The notes under the pieces are model-generated. The model was not told where the DNA came from. It searched no databases and saw only the letters and a list, made by a program, of their open reading frames with translations. From Oscheius sp. JU75 (Eukaryota > Nematoda > Chromadorea > Rhabditida > Rhabditidae), in NCBI GenBank assembly GCA_037178855.1, contig JASJZC010000005.1:1922001-1986000 (forward strand): a stretch of DNA of 64,000 nucleotides, given 5' to 3'. Positions 21,925 to 33,891 of this stretch are shown here, piece after piece; positions within the stretch are counted from its first letter, which is position 1; every line of letters starts with the position of its first letter. The translations under genes and the position numbers were made by a program.

Positions 21925-24900
21925 TCACTGTTCTTTTAGATCTCTCTTCATTCCAGTGTTGAAAGACCGTGTGATTTGAGTCCGAACATTGCCTCTCTGA
22001 TACTGATGATGATTCTGGACTGTCAATTGATTCTCATTGTTTTCTTCTTCAGCTTGGTTTTCTTCTGAAAATAAGGGGAATCAGAAAACTGTCCTCAAGA
22101 AAGAATGAGACTATATTATAACAGACAGTTCGTGGTAGGACCCGTCAATCAGTCAATTGAATCTTGTTCTTTCCTGACAAATAGCATCAACAACTTTGCA
22201 GAAGGCATACGTGCCTGCATTGAAACTATAAACTTCGGAAAATCCAGCTTTTTGAATGTGTTCCTATTAAAAGACAAAAACAAAAAAACAGACATGCGCC
22301 GGTCCGGGTCGATTTCGAGCGCTCAAGGATAAAGAGAATCAGCCATACAACTTTACACAATTGAGCGCTAAAAAAGATTTCGGCCCGGCTTCAACTTTTC
22401 CGGGCCTAAGGCGCATGTCTGCAAAAAAAAAAACTTACCAATATGTACAAAAGTAGGGTTTCCATAGGCACCAGTGCCATTGGGAACTGTAAGTGTTGTT
22501 GGCCCGATGTCGGTAGAGGAACGTGGCTTTCGACTTACCCGGCTCAGATCCATGGAGTTGCTAAAAAAATTCGTCTCTTTTCTCAAAGTAGAAATGATTC
22601 TTGTGTCCTTCCAGCTAGTTATATATGTTGTGAAACAACTTTAAAAAAAAAAGATTAGAATGTGCACGAAAACCTTCTCGGAAGAAGAACGAAGAGTTTT
22701 TGAGTCGGAAAGCACAGAAAGGCAGCTATCACTGTACCGACCTCCAGTGAGAAACCTTGGCTGTAGCGGGAATCGAACTTGTGACCCTCAGATTATTGAG
22801 GGAGGCTTCTTGGAATCGGAAATAAAGAATTTGGAGTTACGTGCCAGTAGCTACTTTTGGAGATGCTCAACTGCTGAGAATATTAGACGCGACAGTTTCT
22901 GCGTATATCTTCTACTTGAAATATTCTACTGCAGAATTGGAGTACTGGGCAACAAAATTCAATTTAAGACATCAAAGACATTCTGTTGATATTGATCTGA
23001 TACCCAGAAACTTCGATTCGCAAACTTCGTGTTTCAGTGAATACATAAAACTAGCTAATGTGGAAAATTTGTGATTTATTTATGAACGCTTTTTACCAAA
23101 AAATTTTCGTTGAAGTGTGTCCACCCGAGGTTTTCATGTAGATGGAGCTCAAATTCTAGCGCACAGAATGAAAAGTTCTTTTTATCGGGAAGCTGTTGCC
23201 TAGCTCTAGCTGGAATAAAACTTTTTTTCTGTTTTAAGGACAGGATATAAGCAGTTCGGAAGCTTCAATTCAACAACGATGAAAGTTTACCTAGAGGACT
23301 TTCGTCTCCTAAAGACGTTGATGACATGGCTTGACAGAGACGGGGTTCTTTCTTCTCGAGCTCTGAAATTTCCATTTTTTTCACACCGAAGATTGCCTGA
23401 TAGAATGCACTCATACATTTCGACGCATTCCTTTTTCAGTACTCTCTTCCCTACCACTTTGTCTGGGCTTCAAAGACATTCTTCCGCACTCTGATAAGAT
23501 GGACTTTCACCCTCTCGAAGAGCCATTTTTAGCTCCTCTTTTATGATCTCTTGATCAGAGATTTGAGATAACAGTGGATTCTAGGGACAGAGAGACAGAG
23601 AGACGGAGACTGACAAAAAAACTCACTCAGGATCCTGAGGATCTTGTCTCTTGACCACGGACACAATAGAAGTCCTTCTTCTTCGGGCTGGACGTTGAAT
23701 GTACCGATCGATCCTCTCATTTGTCGGGTGAGGAACCATGGTGATTTCCGTGACACTTTCTGGTAGTCTGAGAGGAAAATATTCGATTTTTGGAAAAAAA
23801 ATGGACAAAAAAACTGTTCTGTCCAGAATAGGTCGGACAAAAGTCACCGATGAAACATCACTATTTTCTCTATACTGACAAAAACGTGCAAGCTGACTTT
23901 ATGCTTTCTGCTTGATGTTCCAGGGGATTCGGCTTCGAAATGCTTCGGACTGGCTGTTGTAGTGGTCGTTCCATGCTATCGCTTGATATCATTTCTGAAT
24001 CGCCTCTTGCCCCACAAGCAGGAACCAAAACAGTTTCTGTTTTTGAGACCTCTTTTGTTCAGAAATTACTATTGTCAGTTTTTAGCTATTTCTTCTAAGC
24101 CAACAGTTACGCAGGGACATCACATTTTCTCTAATTCCTACCCTTTAATGCCACCACTGAAACATAAAAATGACTCACTCCTGCTTATTCGCACTTCCTG
24201 TATAGAAGTTGACATTTTTGGCCGCGGCCTCCGATGAGTACAGTGGATTAACTATATCGTTGTAGAAGATATCCGGCTGGATATCTGGCAAGTCATCGTA
24301 TCCTTCATCTACCGCAGTCAACGAGATTGTCAGGTTCCGGTCGAGCAAGAAATTGCAGTCAAAGTCCTCATCGTCATCGCCGAAGGGGTTCAAGAGAGCC
24401 ATGGCTACTTTCAGCCAGCCCATGTAGAAGAGAAATTCCAAGGAGGACATGAAGGGGAAGTAGAGATCGATCTAAAGACATTTTTATTGTTGTTGTATAT
24501 CATTTTACAGCAGTAACGCTGTAGTTTCTTGAAGTTATACGCTAAGGGTGAAACAAAAAGAATTTGTCCTTACGAGCCTCCTTTTCAAGCTCAAAATTTC
24601 AACTATTTTGTTCTTGCGCCGGGTAGGGGCGCTCGTATTGTACCCGTACCATCGACCTTTTTCATATAGACCCCTCTACAGCAGAAAAAAAATATCTACC
24701 TCGGTCTGATTCGTTGCTCCTGGCCTAATGATGAACTGTCGGGTGATTAAGGCGACCAAGAAGTAGGTGTGGACGGCCAGATAGACTAGCTGGGGGTACA
24801 TAATGGGTAGAGGAACCCAGTCGTAGGTCCAAATGAGGGAGAGGCCTGACCGGAATTGCCTTATCTCCTGAAATAAACCAATCAGTATCCTTGTCTCTGT

Positions 24901-26128
24901 TTTTCTGTCTTCCTGTCTTCCTGTCTCTCTGTCTTTCTGCCTCTGTCTCCTTTTGCACGAATACCATTGCCACAGCATTCTGAGCTATTTCTCCATCAAT
25001 CCTGCCCTCGGCTTTGGCCTTGTTCAGCAAATGAAGGGACCAATTGAAGGGGAGCCAGTACTTGGCGTAGCGTGATTTGCACTCCTCGAACTTCTCTTTC
25101 TCGTGCTTCTGCATGAAACCTGAAATTTGTTGTACGTTGTTAGGTGGGAAATAAACCTGCAGCAACGAGGGTATCCAGAGTAGGAAAACGTTTTCGGACA
25201 CCGAGATGAATGTCGCGGAAGACGAGAGCTTGGGAGAGGACACAGTATCTGGAAGTTTTCGAAAAAGTTATAAAATTGGATGCTCCACAAAGTGGACATT
25301 TTTCATGTTTCACCGTTACCGTAAGTCTTGAACAGTTTTCAGATACGGTTTTTTTCTATAAAAATTTATATTCGCATTTCTACTCTTATCGCTGCCCGTA
25401 TTCCCGACTTTATCTCTCTAAAATGGTTGATAACCTTCTTACTGACACCTCCGGACCGACCTGACAATGTTTCTTCGCAGCTGTCGGCCCCTCTCATCTG
25501 CTCCTTTGACGAAACATGAGGTGAAGAGAGCGACACTGAAAAGTCTCTGTCTCTCTGCCTCGCTCACTCACTTGTCAATCAGTCCTAAATTGGCAAACTG
25601 TGACATCCATCGATTGACTACCGTGGTCACAAAGAAGCTGAGCATGAAATTTAGAGGGATGTAGCTCATTCGATTGTCACAGAACAGGGCTACTTTTTCG
25701 AAAGTTCTGAAACAGATCCTACTACAAAATGGCGGAAAGTTACATTTGCTGACTTTCAGAGAGGGCACACCGGTATATGACCGAGATGATGCCATACAAG
25801 AAAAGCCAGATGAGCAACTCGATCCAGATTGCCTGCCACACCGAACCGCGCCATCTGAAATGGAAATATAGATAGAAGGACGAAAGATGTGCTGAAAGCA
25901 TTAGAAATGAGAACACTATATACTGCTTCCTGAAACATAATCATAACCTTGAAGTTCAGAAACACCGAGATGAAAAACTGTTGTTTCATCAAAATTACAA
26001 GTATAACAAACTTCGGACTTTTTAAGTTTTTTTTTCTTTGTTTTAGAAAACAAAAAGTACCTGACAAGAAGTTTTAGGATGACTTTGGTTCTTGAGGTAG
26101 CAATGTCATAGTTGTAGTTGTAGGCCAT
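21925..26128 (-). CDS. Bestrophin chloride channel
   Basis: Twelve exons join in phase to 523 residues: 26061-26128, 25744-25854, 25572-25706, 25461-25535, 25157-25248, 24965-25119, 24700-24867, 24179-24471, 23627-23767, 23291-23362, 22439-22560, 21925-22064. Conserved bestrophin landmarks are RWRGSVWQAIW, ELLIWLFLYG, MSYIPLNFMLSFFV (pore-lining region), QLRRNIVRY, FRDIHLGVRKRFPT, YDWVPLPIMYPQLVY, FFYMGWLKVA-like FLFYMGWLKVA, and the calcium clasp NPFGDDDEDFDCNF. The C-terminal 180 residues are polar and family-variable, with basic stretches (RPARRRRT, FRRRKSS). The protein should form a calcium-gated anion channel in the plasma membrane. The C-terminal exons rest on phase and composition, not on homology, and are less sure. 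ATG is two bases after GTGCCAG. Confidence 0.92.
22745..22815 (-). other. tRNA-like degenerate sequence in a bestrophin intron
   Basis: On the minus strand the segment contains GGTCACAAGTTCGATTCCCG, which resembles the TpsiC arm of a tRNA, preceded by a CCTC...GAGG hairpin like an anticodon arm. The five bases on each side of TTCGATT do not pair, and no acceptor stem closes, so this is at most a decayed tRNA or tRNA-derived repeat. Confidence 0.25.
24890..24952. repeat. TCTGTCTCTCTGTC simple repeat in bestrophin intron
   Basis: A pyrimidine-rich GAGACA-family run fills much of the intron between two bestrophin exons. Further runs in this gene are at about 23586-23611 and, upstream of the start codon, 26232-26275. 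Confidence 0.7.
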
Positions 26129-27205
26129 TTCTGGCACGAATTGGTGACTAGGACACACAGAGAGAGATGATCGTAAACTATGACTGTACCCGTACGAAAA
26201 TCCTGGAAAATCTGTGATAAGATGGAAATCGCATCGAGAGACAGAGAGACAGAGAGATAGAAAGACAGAATGACATAGAATGCGAACGGAGCCAATAAAC
26301 TTCAAGAGAGACTCTTATCACGGTCAGGAAACCCATCAGACTAGTTATAACCCGGTTCTTTTATCACCTTCACGACATCAAATTGAGGGGGGATGTGGCT
26401 AGAAATAGCTCGGACGGTCAGTGGTTTTCTCTCTGCAGATAATGGATTTTATTGAAAAGTTTTGGACGTAAGCACGGTGAGATGATGCATTTTTACCTAG
26501 AAGTTGGAGTTTGGAGAAAAGCTAAAAAGAAAAAATGTTTCAGCGAATGCATGGTACGTGTTTTACTGTATGTTCTTAGGCGTCTGCGTGATCTGATGGA
26601 ATGTTGTTAGTTGTACAGGATTTACATAATTGTGAATGTTTCAAACTACTGCTCCCTACCGTACATACAATTTTTACCCTTTCCTGATCTACTGCACTGA
26701 AATAAGACTATGTTGCATACAGAAGATGAAACATTATTGTTTGCTTCTATAGTCATCTGGTTTCTTTCATTTCTCGTATGATAACTTTTCTCGTTATTTT
26801 ACGGCAATAACCATTCCCGTACCCTTTGTTTTTTCTCTCACAAACTAAGAAAATGTAGAGATCTTAGTTCGAACTGTCCACATATTTGAGCACTTACTAC
26901 AGATGTTCCAAGCGCTCCTCTTACATAACAAAATATTATCAATCCACTGAAGCTGACTACTCTGAAACAATTGTCTGATCTTTTACCTCTCTTTTTCTTC
27001 GCCGAGACAGAGACAGAGACAAAGAGACAGAAAAATAAAGAGAAAAACTAATGAACCAGGAGGTGCTCCCCGGGTGCGGCTGTAAAATGAGTGATAACTG
27101 ACGAAAAGTAGTCGTAAAATCCTGGAAACACGTAGATAGATGGACGGCTTTTATTCTTTGAAATGAGACCCGAATCAAACCCCAAAATTATCTGATAAAA
27201 AAGTT
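26129..27205. promoter_or_regulatory. Upstream region of bestrophin
   Basis: No exon was found between the bestrophin start and the end of the LAPTM4-like gene. It probably includes the bestrophin promoter and the LAPTM4-like 3' UTR. GAGACA runs lie at 26232-26275 and 27003-27030, and GTTTCA/TGAAAC motifs are frequent. Confidence 0.35.
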
Positions 27206-29459
27206 TCAATCGAAGTCGGTTCGGCTATCGGCTGTCGTCTCATAATGGGAGCTGCGACTGTGACCGTCCTCCAACTTGCGGTACTCGTCCTCGTAGTACT
27301 CAAGACACCTGAAATTTGATGCCTTTGAATTGTTCAGATCAATTTGGATGATGAAATGAATACCGCAGACTATTTCTCTTTTACACAGTAAATGAAACGA
27401 TGTAAATACTTACACTTCTAACTTTTTGTGTTTCAAAAGACTTGTATTAGAACTCTTCATGACTTTCCGTACTAATTCGTATCTCCAGCGCTTTCGAGAA
27501 CCATTTTTTATTTTTTGTACCGGCGGTGAAACATTGAATTTTTTGTTGTTACGTTTGAAAATTTTTCCAGGTTTTCCAGCTTGAACGAAAAAGATGTGAG
27601 GATAATTTGTCTTTCACCATCATCAAGGACTGAGTAGTTGAAAACGATAAGTCCCATGACCGTGTAATACAAAAGTTTATAGTTTAGTGATTGTTAGTAA
27701 AAGATGAAAAATCTAATGTGACTAAAACGCGCTTTCACAGCTTTTCCAGGAAATTAAGTTTGGCACATAAAAGTTTGAAAGAACTGTACTGTTTCTCGAT
27801 ACTTCAGTGTGAGGCTGTACAAACCTTCCTTCACCTACAGTTCACGAAGCACAAAAAATTCTCAACATTTGCTCTCGAATTCAGTAAGCAAAGCCAAGCA
27901 AACCTTTTTTCCTTTTCATACCTGACGTGAAACGGCTTGTTCAACAAGGCACAGATTTTTTTGCAGCGGACTAAAGTATGCAGCACATTTTATCTTCATC
28001 TAATATTCCAAGAACTGAGTCCCGTTACCTACAGAAAACAAAAGTTTCTTGGTGTTTAGCTCACTTGTTTCACGTACTGTATAAAATAAAAAGACTGAGT
28101 GAATGAATTTCACTTTACAGTTGCAAAAAAAGACCTCTAAAATTCCGAATCTCACCTGTAGATGACAATAGCCTGCCAGACGTGTACAATTGAGAGCAGT
28201 AGACAAGCCGCTACTGTTCCTCCTATAACGATAAGAGCCACATTTCTGGTTGGAGGACCTTCCATGTCCAGGGAGTGACCTAAACATGATTTTAAAACAG
28301 ACACCGCTGAAATTAATAAAATGCCAGGTAATTCTATTACTTAATCGAAACCGTGAAACATCTGGAAATATCCATGACATAGAAATTAGCAGAACACTGT
28401 TAAAGTCAAATAGTGGTTCAATGTGTGGCTGCAGCTCTCACGTTTTGTTTGCAATAACGGAGTGCAAGAATTTAGGTGTTTTCAGATTTTTTAAGTTTAA
28501 ACATTGTATTAAAAATCCTATAGTTTTGCATCAATGTTGATTCCATCACTATTACTGTTTTCGGGTTTTTGTTGTTTCATATTTTGCACAAAGAAAACTG
28601 ATCCATCCGTCCACGCTTTGGCAAGAAAAATGAAAACTTGTGATGGTGGTATGAATCTTGTTCCGCGTAGCGTTGTCCTAAGTTACAGAATCACTTCTAA
28701 GACCCTAAAAAACCGGCTTACGCGGCTAAAAGAGCTTCCAAAAGTTGCTGCTTTCGGGTTCTCTGCTTCCTTTTAGTTTCACATTTTACATATAGAAGGA
28801 TCGCTACTTTGGGGGATAATCATGGTATGAAAAATGTTGAAGACAAAATTTGTCTAACCCTAGTTTTTATTGTTTCTTCTTATGTGAAGACGACTCGATA
28901 CTTCATGATCTTTTGGTCAACGGGGAGCCAAAATGAAAGTTTGAGCAAAAGTCGAAAGATCTTTTTGTGCTCACCAATAATCTGTCTCATGGTTTCGAAG
29001 CTGACCAGTGAAAATATCAGGATAATGGCTGCCATCAGGATGCAGACAAACTGCTGGACCACCTAAAGTTTGCCTTTTTTGACCGCCAAAACTACTGGAA
29101 GTACCGTAATGATGAGGAACGGGTACAGGTACTTGTGTCTTCTCGTACATAGGGCATACGAACCCAGAATTGTAACACAGAGAGGGACAATGAGCCATGT
29201 CAAAGTCGACCTCATACCGAAAACCATAGAGAAGACCGAGGAGACGACGTACCAGATCAGACAGGCCTGGGTTCCGGTCTGAAAGTACAATTTTTCATCT
29301 TTCGATGTCGAAGCTCTAGTGAAAACTTTTTCTGTTCAAGCTTTTACGTAAACAGTGAAAACATTGAGAGAGAAGCAAACTCACGACAACGTGGCACAGT
29401 CCGCAGAGGCATCTGTACCGTCTCTGATCCCTAGGAATGACGGTCGTTGGTGAGCTCAT
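27206..29459 (-). CDS. LAPTM4-like four-pass lysosomal membrane protein
   Basis: Five exons in phase give 194 residues: 29385-29459, 29084-29278, 28975-29062, 28156-28279, 27206-27308. Near the N-terminus RCLCGLCHVVTGTQACLIWY closely resembles the LAPTM4 motif CCGCCHVRTGTIILGTWY. Four hydrophobic segments follow, at about residues 31-50, 57-78, 85-120 (two parts) and 135-157. The C-terminal tail carries EYYEDEYRKLEDGH and other tyrosine-containing acidic stretches, but lacks the PPxY motifs of the vertebrate proteins. The family sits in late endosomes and lysosomes and affects transporter and lipid handling. A 695 bp intron separates exons 3 and 4. GCAG occurs 12 bases before the ATG, a possible trans-splice site. 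The assignment rests mainly on the N-terminal motif and topology. Confidence 0.75.
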
Positions 29460-30669
29460 CTCTTCCGAGAAGTCCTGCAAAGGAGTCATCAGGCTAGAGA
29501 GTATGAGAGTGAGTCTGAGTAGGGTTGACAAGTGACCGAACTCATTAATCGGGGAGACAGATCAAGTGAGACATGCGCTCCGAGAGAAAAAGAGAATGTT
29601 TGTGAGAGGCAAGAAAGGAAAAGAAATTTTAGTGAAGAGGTGTTGAGAAGAATGACAATGAGAAGACAGAGAGACAACTAAAAAGTTCGGCCTTGTAAAG
29701 AAAAAGAGGATGGCACAGAGCCATCTGTCGCCCTCTCCTCTCTTGCTCAAAATTCTCCCAGGGGAGCTGGACCCGACCGAGGTCGAATGACTTACGTCAA
29801 AGGGTGAAATATCTTCTCGAGACGTTCCGATCTCTTTATACCCGAATAGAAAAGCATCCCAATGGTATGTATTCGATTACTTACGAAACGGTCGACGTCA
29901 CTAAAGTAAAGCATACTTCCCAAAGTCAAAAAACAAAAACCCTGGTTTTTTACTTGAAGAATTGAAGAGCAAAATGGTCCAAACCGAATACTCTGTTTCC
30001 AGCAAAGACTTATTTGCGTGTGCCTACAGTCTCTGAACTGATCTGTGACTGAGAAAATGGCAGAACTCGATTATTTTCTAACAGTTTTTATGCGGACGAT
30101 TCTCAAAAAATTGCCTTGCAGTACTTCTTGACTATACGAAGGAAGCTTGAAATCAATAAGATAGTTTTCCAATTCATAGGTCTCTTCAGAAATGAGAGGA
30201 GCGGTTAGTATCAATTTCCCTCAAGAAGCTGAAATGTATACTTCAAAAGTCCTCATCCAACGTGTCATCCTGGATGCACATTTAGCTAGCAACATAGTCA
30301 AATGGTGAGACTAAAAAGGTTTAGGTCTTACATAAGTACAAAGAGGTCCAAGATCAAGATAATAGCAAGAATCTCTGGCTTTGCAGTAATTTTACCGAGA
30401 CACCACGTGGCCCCTCAAATTGGCATCATTTGAGCGATGAGAGAAGGAATAGCCCCTTGAGGAGCTGGAGAGTGAGGGGAAGAAACAACAACAAGGAGGA
30501 CAAATTAATAAAAGAGACGAATAGAACGAGAGAAACAGATGATAGGAGCAAAATATTTGGATGGTCTTTTGGTGGTTTTTGAGGTGGATACATTGGAATA
30601 GCCTCAGTACCAATTCCTGGATTGGTAGTCGAACCACGCTTCAACGTCTCTACAGTACTGCGCGACAAG

Positions 30670-30707
30670 TCAAAGTCATGAGTTAATTCGTTAACTCATG
30701 ACTTTGA
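30670..30707. repeat. Perfect 17 bp inverted repeat with TTCG loop
   Basis: The arms TCAAAGTCATGAGTTAA and TTAACTCATGACTTTGA are exact inverses, separated by TTCG. As RNA it would form a very stable tetraloop hairpin; as DNA it is a near-perfect palindrome. It lies in a gene-poor spacer with no coding context. Confidence 0.9.
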
Positions 30708-31309
30708 TACGTTTAATTCATTAGCCTCGAAACATTTTGCCGTGGTATAACAGTTCTGTGAAACATTTTTGATCCTGAATAGTTTTAGGCAATTCCGACC
30801 CCAAGCAAAACCAGGACGAAGCCAGTCTTTCCACAATCTTTTCAACGTCCATAAAATATTACTGCGTTGAATTGCCCACATTGGGTCTAAGAAGTGGTCA
30901 TGCAAAAGTGTGTCCAATAAGAATGAAGTTTTCTGATTTGTTAGATTCAAACCATCGTGATGGTAGCCTCAACAACCTATAGCCCCGGAGGGACACAAAT
31001 TCTTAACTTGAAAGCTACAAAGAAAGTTGAGAAGAATCCGAAAAAAGACAGATTTAAGGGACTTTTGGTCCTTCCGGGTGACTAGCCAAAGAGGGAGAGG
31101 AAGTTGCGAGTGAGAGAGAGAGGGTCATTGGCCCCTCTCACTCTCATGCGAATTTCGGAAATCAGATTCGCTCTCACCCTCGCTTCCAAAGAGAGAAAGG
31201 GAGTGGAGACAGGATCCTCGTGAGAAAGTTTGCCCGAATAGGGTTCACGGCGTGTGAGACATTAAGGGAAACTTTTGAAATTTTTTAAGAGGTTTATGCT
31301 TGGGCTTAC

Positions 31310-31420
31310 GGGAAACGGCAACGTGGCTTCTACCGTACTGTTTCGAAAGCCAGAAAACTTTCTAACCCGAACTATAAGGTAAAGGAATTCGCACCCGTAC
31401 TGTTTAGATTGGATATCAGT
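31310..31420. repeat. Dispersed repeat, copy 1
   Basis: About 110 bp here resemble 35990-36095: shared blocks include CGTGGCTTC(T/A)ACCGTACTG, TTTCTAACCCGAACTA and CACCCGTACTG, in the same order and orientation. No terminal inverted repeats were recognised. Confidence 0.7.
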
Positions 31421-31454
31421 AATCACCCCCTTCTCTGTCGAGGCTGTGAATCAG

Positions 31455-31495
31455 ACCACCTCATTTCAACCAATTTCTGGATGAAATGAGGTGGT
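31455..31495. repeat. Hairpin with 14 bp arms
   Basis: ACCACCTCATTTCA and TGAAATGAGGTGGT are exact inverses with a 13-base spacer. The outer arm contains the frequent TTTCA core. It is too short for a typical microRNA precursor. Confidence 0.75.
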
Positions 31496-33891
31496 TTTGC
31501 TTGTTTCACTCAATGCATAAACAACGTCAAAACGTTTTCACCATCTGAAGAATAGAATCTGTTATTCAACTACGTTTTCTTCTCTTTTGAAAACAAGCTC
31601 ATCTTTTTTCATGTTTCACTCATTGTATATAAATAGACGGTACTTTCACTTCTCGCTAATGTAAATACTGAATGCCGGTTTTTCTTCTACAAATTTTGAA
31701 GCATATGAAAACGACAGGTTCATTCTCACTTCGGAAAACTTTTGTTTTTTGCTCACAGTTAATAGACGCAAAATTGATTTTTCGCTTTAAACCTAGAACA
31801 GCATCTACCTGTCACGAGTCCTAACAGGGTATCAGCCAAAATTGTCTTTGAAAAATCGCAAAAGTTTTTGTCTTTCACTCATTGCATTACATAATCTTTC
31901 TAATCTTTCTCAACAGCAGTATGGCTCTTCCTGTAGAAATGTATCTGTTCAAAAATCCGAACACCGTTATTGATCTCAGTCTCTTCCTTCTCACCATTCC
32001 CTATGGGCCAGGTCATTTGGCTCTGACGCGACTGGGTCAGAGTGCTTTCACTCAGTGGGTCCATCAAGCTATCTGTTTCCATTCGAAACAGGGAAGTCTA
32101 ATTAGGAGGGTACATGGGACTAATAGGAGCCAAATGGGTGTAGGAGTGTGTGTAAGACTCGTGAGAGTTACTAGAGTAACCCTATCGCCGCTTTTCGTGT
32201 CAGAGAGTGATTTCATCCCAGAAAACTTGGTCCTTCATCATTTTTCTAATTCAATTCGGCTAGGAGATGGGAAGAGGCACGCGCGGCTTTTGATTCATAG
32301 CCCGGGATGATTTTCCCAGAGGGGACACGGGTGAATACTACATGCGAGGGCACATTTTGATGGGATTAGATTTGAGGAAGAGGGCGAGGAGACCTTTTAG
32401 GGGCGATTCGTCATTGTCTTGAGGAAGGGGAGTGAGTGAGAGAGAATATTTTGGGATCTATTGGATTAGAAGGGGGAAAGAGACTGTTACTGTCACTCTC
32501 TCCTAAAAAAATGTTTCAAGAAAGTAATATAGGATGAGTTAGGATCGTATCTATCAAATAATACCCGCCTTTGATATTCCTTTCTGCAAATGCTTATTTT
32601 GTTTAACTCGCAACGTATAGTTTGTGAGTGTCACTTTGAAGTCAGTAGTGTGCTCTATAGTCAAATTTATATGGTTTTTCTGCAAGCCCTGAGAACTTTT
32701 CTGAAGAGCATAGTCGAACAGGTAGGGGGAAGTTACAGAAAGGGAAGATAATTTCATACCAAACATGAACCCTGACCTAATCAACGAGGCATTCTTCTAC
32801 TTTTTCTGACGCGATAGTACTATTTTGGGAACGTTCTATAGAGACGTTCAGATGTTCAAGAGAAGTATTGAACTTTATAGCATCCGCAGCACCGCAAATA
32901 AATTGTCGAAGAAAGGTGTTTGTCCATTTGAAAAGCAATTGAAACATAAACTAGGAACAGGGAAAATGTTACAGTATTTGGCAGCCTCGAGAACGAACAA
33001 TTGATGAGTATCTTGGTCGTATAACTGTACAGATACTAAAACATTTCTAGTTTCAAACCTTGCAAAGAGCCACTTTCGAGGAGTTTTTATTTCACCCTCC
33101 AAGTAAGTACGGTTCATTCTGTGAGAGGACCAATAGGAGGGTGTTTATTATTTGATTTACTAACAAGACCTGCCAAAAATGACTCTACTAAAACCTGATA
33201 TTCACCTCTGTGACCCCCACCAGTTGGGTTGAAAACAGCCGATCCGATCTCTATCGATTTCCCCTGGAATGCTGTGTTTTTGCTGGTCAGTAGTCTATTT
33301 TGACAGACCAGCTGCTGTTCTGCTGGAAGAACCCCATTTCCTCTCGGCTTTTATTGCTCCAAAGTCTTTTGGTCCGGCTTATCTTATCTCCTGTTTTGAA
33401 GTGAAAGGTCAAGCTTTAGGCATGCTGTTCTCTCATTTTTTCCGAGGCTGTCCATAACCTTTTTGAGCAGCTAGCCCGCTTTCGATCATGGGAAAGTTGA
33501 AAAAGCTTATCAGATCATGTTTTGAAACAGATATGAGACTAGGATCTAGGTTAGGTCAGGGTTCATGTTTGGTATTTCTATTGTCCGTACCGATGGCTCC
33601 CGGGAAGCTAACACAAAAGAGTTTTAGAGCCAAGCTTCTGTTTCCCAGATGTATTTTTCTTCGAAACACAAAAGTTTGAAAAGACAATCTTTAGTTCTTC
33701 AGTCAGAGCTCTCGAAACTGAACTGAACATTTTTTTTTGTTTTAGCAGCTAGTGACATTGTTCAGACATGGCTATCCATTGTCTTCAAGCTTAATTTTTC
33801 TTCTTACACTCCCTATTTCCCATCTACTATCCTCCAGATTTGTGCCGACTACCTACCATACTAGCAAGGATCGGCAATAAGTCTACCATTC

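Larger units (their letters stand above)
29460..33891. other. Gene-poor region between LAPTM4-like and glucosylceramidase genes
   Basis: I find no exon here with both coding character and splice context. The region contains a perfect hairpin at 30670-30707, a second hairpin at 31455-31495, a dispersed repeat at 31310-31420, GAGAG-rich sequence at 31080-31220, and several GTTTCACTCA motifs between 31500 and 31890. The last few hundred bases presumably hold the glucosylceramidase promoter. Confidence 0.5.

Noticed and set aside
22745-22815. tRNA gene on the minus strand
   Set aside because: The GTTCGATTCC box is present, but the TpsiC stem, acceptor stem and a seven-base anticodon loop cannot be formed.
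31882-32310. Plus-strand open frame of 142 codons upstream of glucosylceramidase
   Set aside because: Composition is not protein-like, it has no domain, and no suitable splice context; it overlaps GTTTCACTCA repeat debris.
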